DNA of 57,013 nt from Albugo candida. Lineage: Eukaryota > Oomycota > Peronosporomycetes > Albuginales. The notes beneath the pieces are model-generated. The model did not search any database and was not told the DNA's origin. It saw only the letters and a list, made by a program, of their open reading frames with translations. This document shows, one piece after another, positions 56,801 through 57,013 of the stretch. Location of the stretch: assembly GCA_040437565.1 (NCBI GenBank), contig JBDOQK010000088.1, positions 1-57,013 on the forward strand. The letters are read 5' to 3'. Every line of letters starts with the position of its first letter. Position 1 is the first letter of the stretch. Made by a program: the position numbers and the translations under genes.

Positions 56801-57013
56801 ACTTCTCAATTTGCCGGCTACTAAGTAACCCGCCAATTTAGTAAAAACAACTCGAAAAAACAACTTTTTTCACCTCTTTCCTCTCGAAAACAATGGTTCA
56901 AGTCGACATATCGACACAACCAAGGGTGCTAGCGTCCACTTGTACTGACGTGGCAACCCTCATGAGTCACCCTGTTTTGGGTGATTGTATGATTGTTGAT
57001 CAGTCATCACCCC
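56801..57013 (+). repeat. Dispersed repeat with conserved ORF start (copy B)
   Basis: Second copy of the repeat at 12844-13060. Similarity begins at ACTTCTCAATTTGCCGGC; the ATG at 56892 opens the same frame as in copy A and stays open to the window end. The preceding sequence is unrelated in the two copies, so the left edge is a real element or repeat boundary. Confidence 0.75.

Noticed and set aside
1-57013. CRISPR arrays, operons, Shine-Dalgarno sites and bacterial terminators
   Set aside because: Gene content, introns and spacing are eukaryotic; no regularly spaced direct repeats with unique spacers were seen.

Overview
The window is eukaryotic nuclear DNA from a flagellate-forming protist. 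My best guess is an oomycete or another stramenopile. This is inference from a PH-domain MAP kinase with a TEY loop, a ciliary outer-arm dynein chain, very short introns (about 45-72 nt), secreted orphan proteins, and the kinds of LINE and DDE transposon fossils present. An obligate parasite such as a white-rust relative would fit, but nothing proves genus or order.

Assembly warning. There are twelve gaps of exactly 100 N. At ten of them the sequence just before the gap is repeated just after it (35 to 1594 bp, about 5 kb in all). These are best read as contig overlaps that were never merged, so apparent tandem gene copies at 1.3/2.7 kb and 53.2/54.9 kb are one gene each, and the EMC1 and dynein genes are interrupted by repeated segments.

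Layout. 0-10.6 kb: one secreted six-cysteine protein gene (1331-2005), otherwise no recognisable gene. 10.6-13.4 kb: a decayed DDE DNA transposon on the minus strand, a dispersed repeat that recurs at the right end of the window, and a small hAT-type MITE. 13.8-18.3 kb: dead copies of two housekeeping genes, a HUWE1-like HECT ubiquitin ligase and a mitochondrial dihydrolipoamide dehydrogenase, with an intact secreted-protein gene (16203-16940) between them. 21.4 kb: a second six-cysteine secreted protein. 24.8-28.9 kb: a decayed LINE (endonuclease plus reverse transcriptase) on the minus strand. 28.9-40.3 kb: gene-poor, with small secreted-type ORFs near 30.2, 31.5 and 33.2 kb and a fossil paralog of the 21.4 kb gene at 37.9 kb. 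40.3 kb: another secreted orphan.

41.8-51.8 kb is a compact housekeeping island: a coiled-coil protein (possibly dynactin p24), dynein intermediate chain DNAI2 and the PH-MAP kinase run on the minus strand. EMC1 is divergent from the kinase across 117 bp, and a PDCD2-family protein converges on EMC1. The right end returns to gene-poor DNA with a 365-residue secreted protein and a possible two-exon gene.

The contrast between a dense conserved island and a gene-poor flank of secreted orphans, dead genes and transposon remains is the main biological signal. No single pathway unites the genes. The most interesting element is the scattered set of short-lived secreted proteins, several with six mature cysteines, beside fossils of their own relatives and of housekeeping genes.
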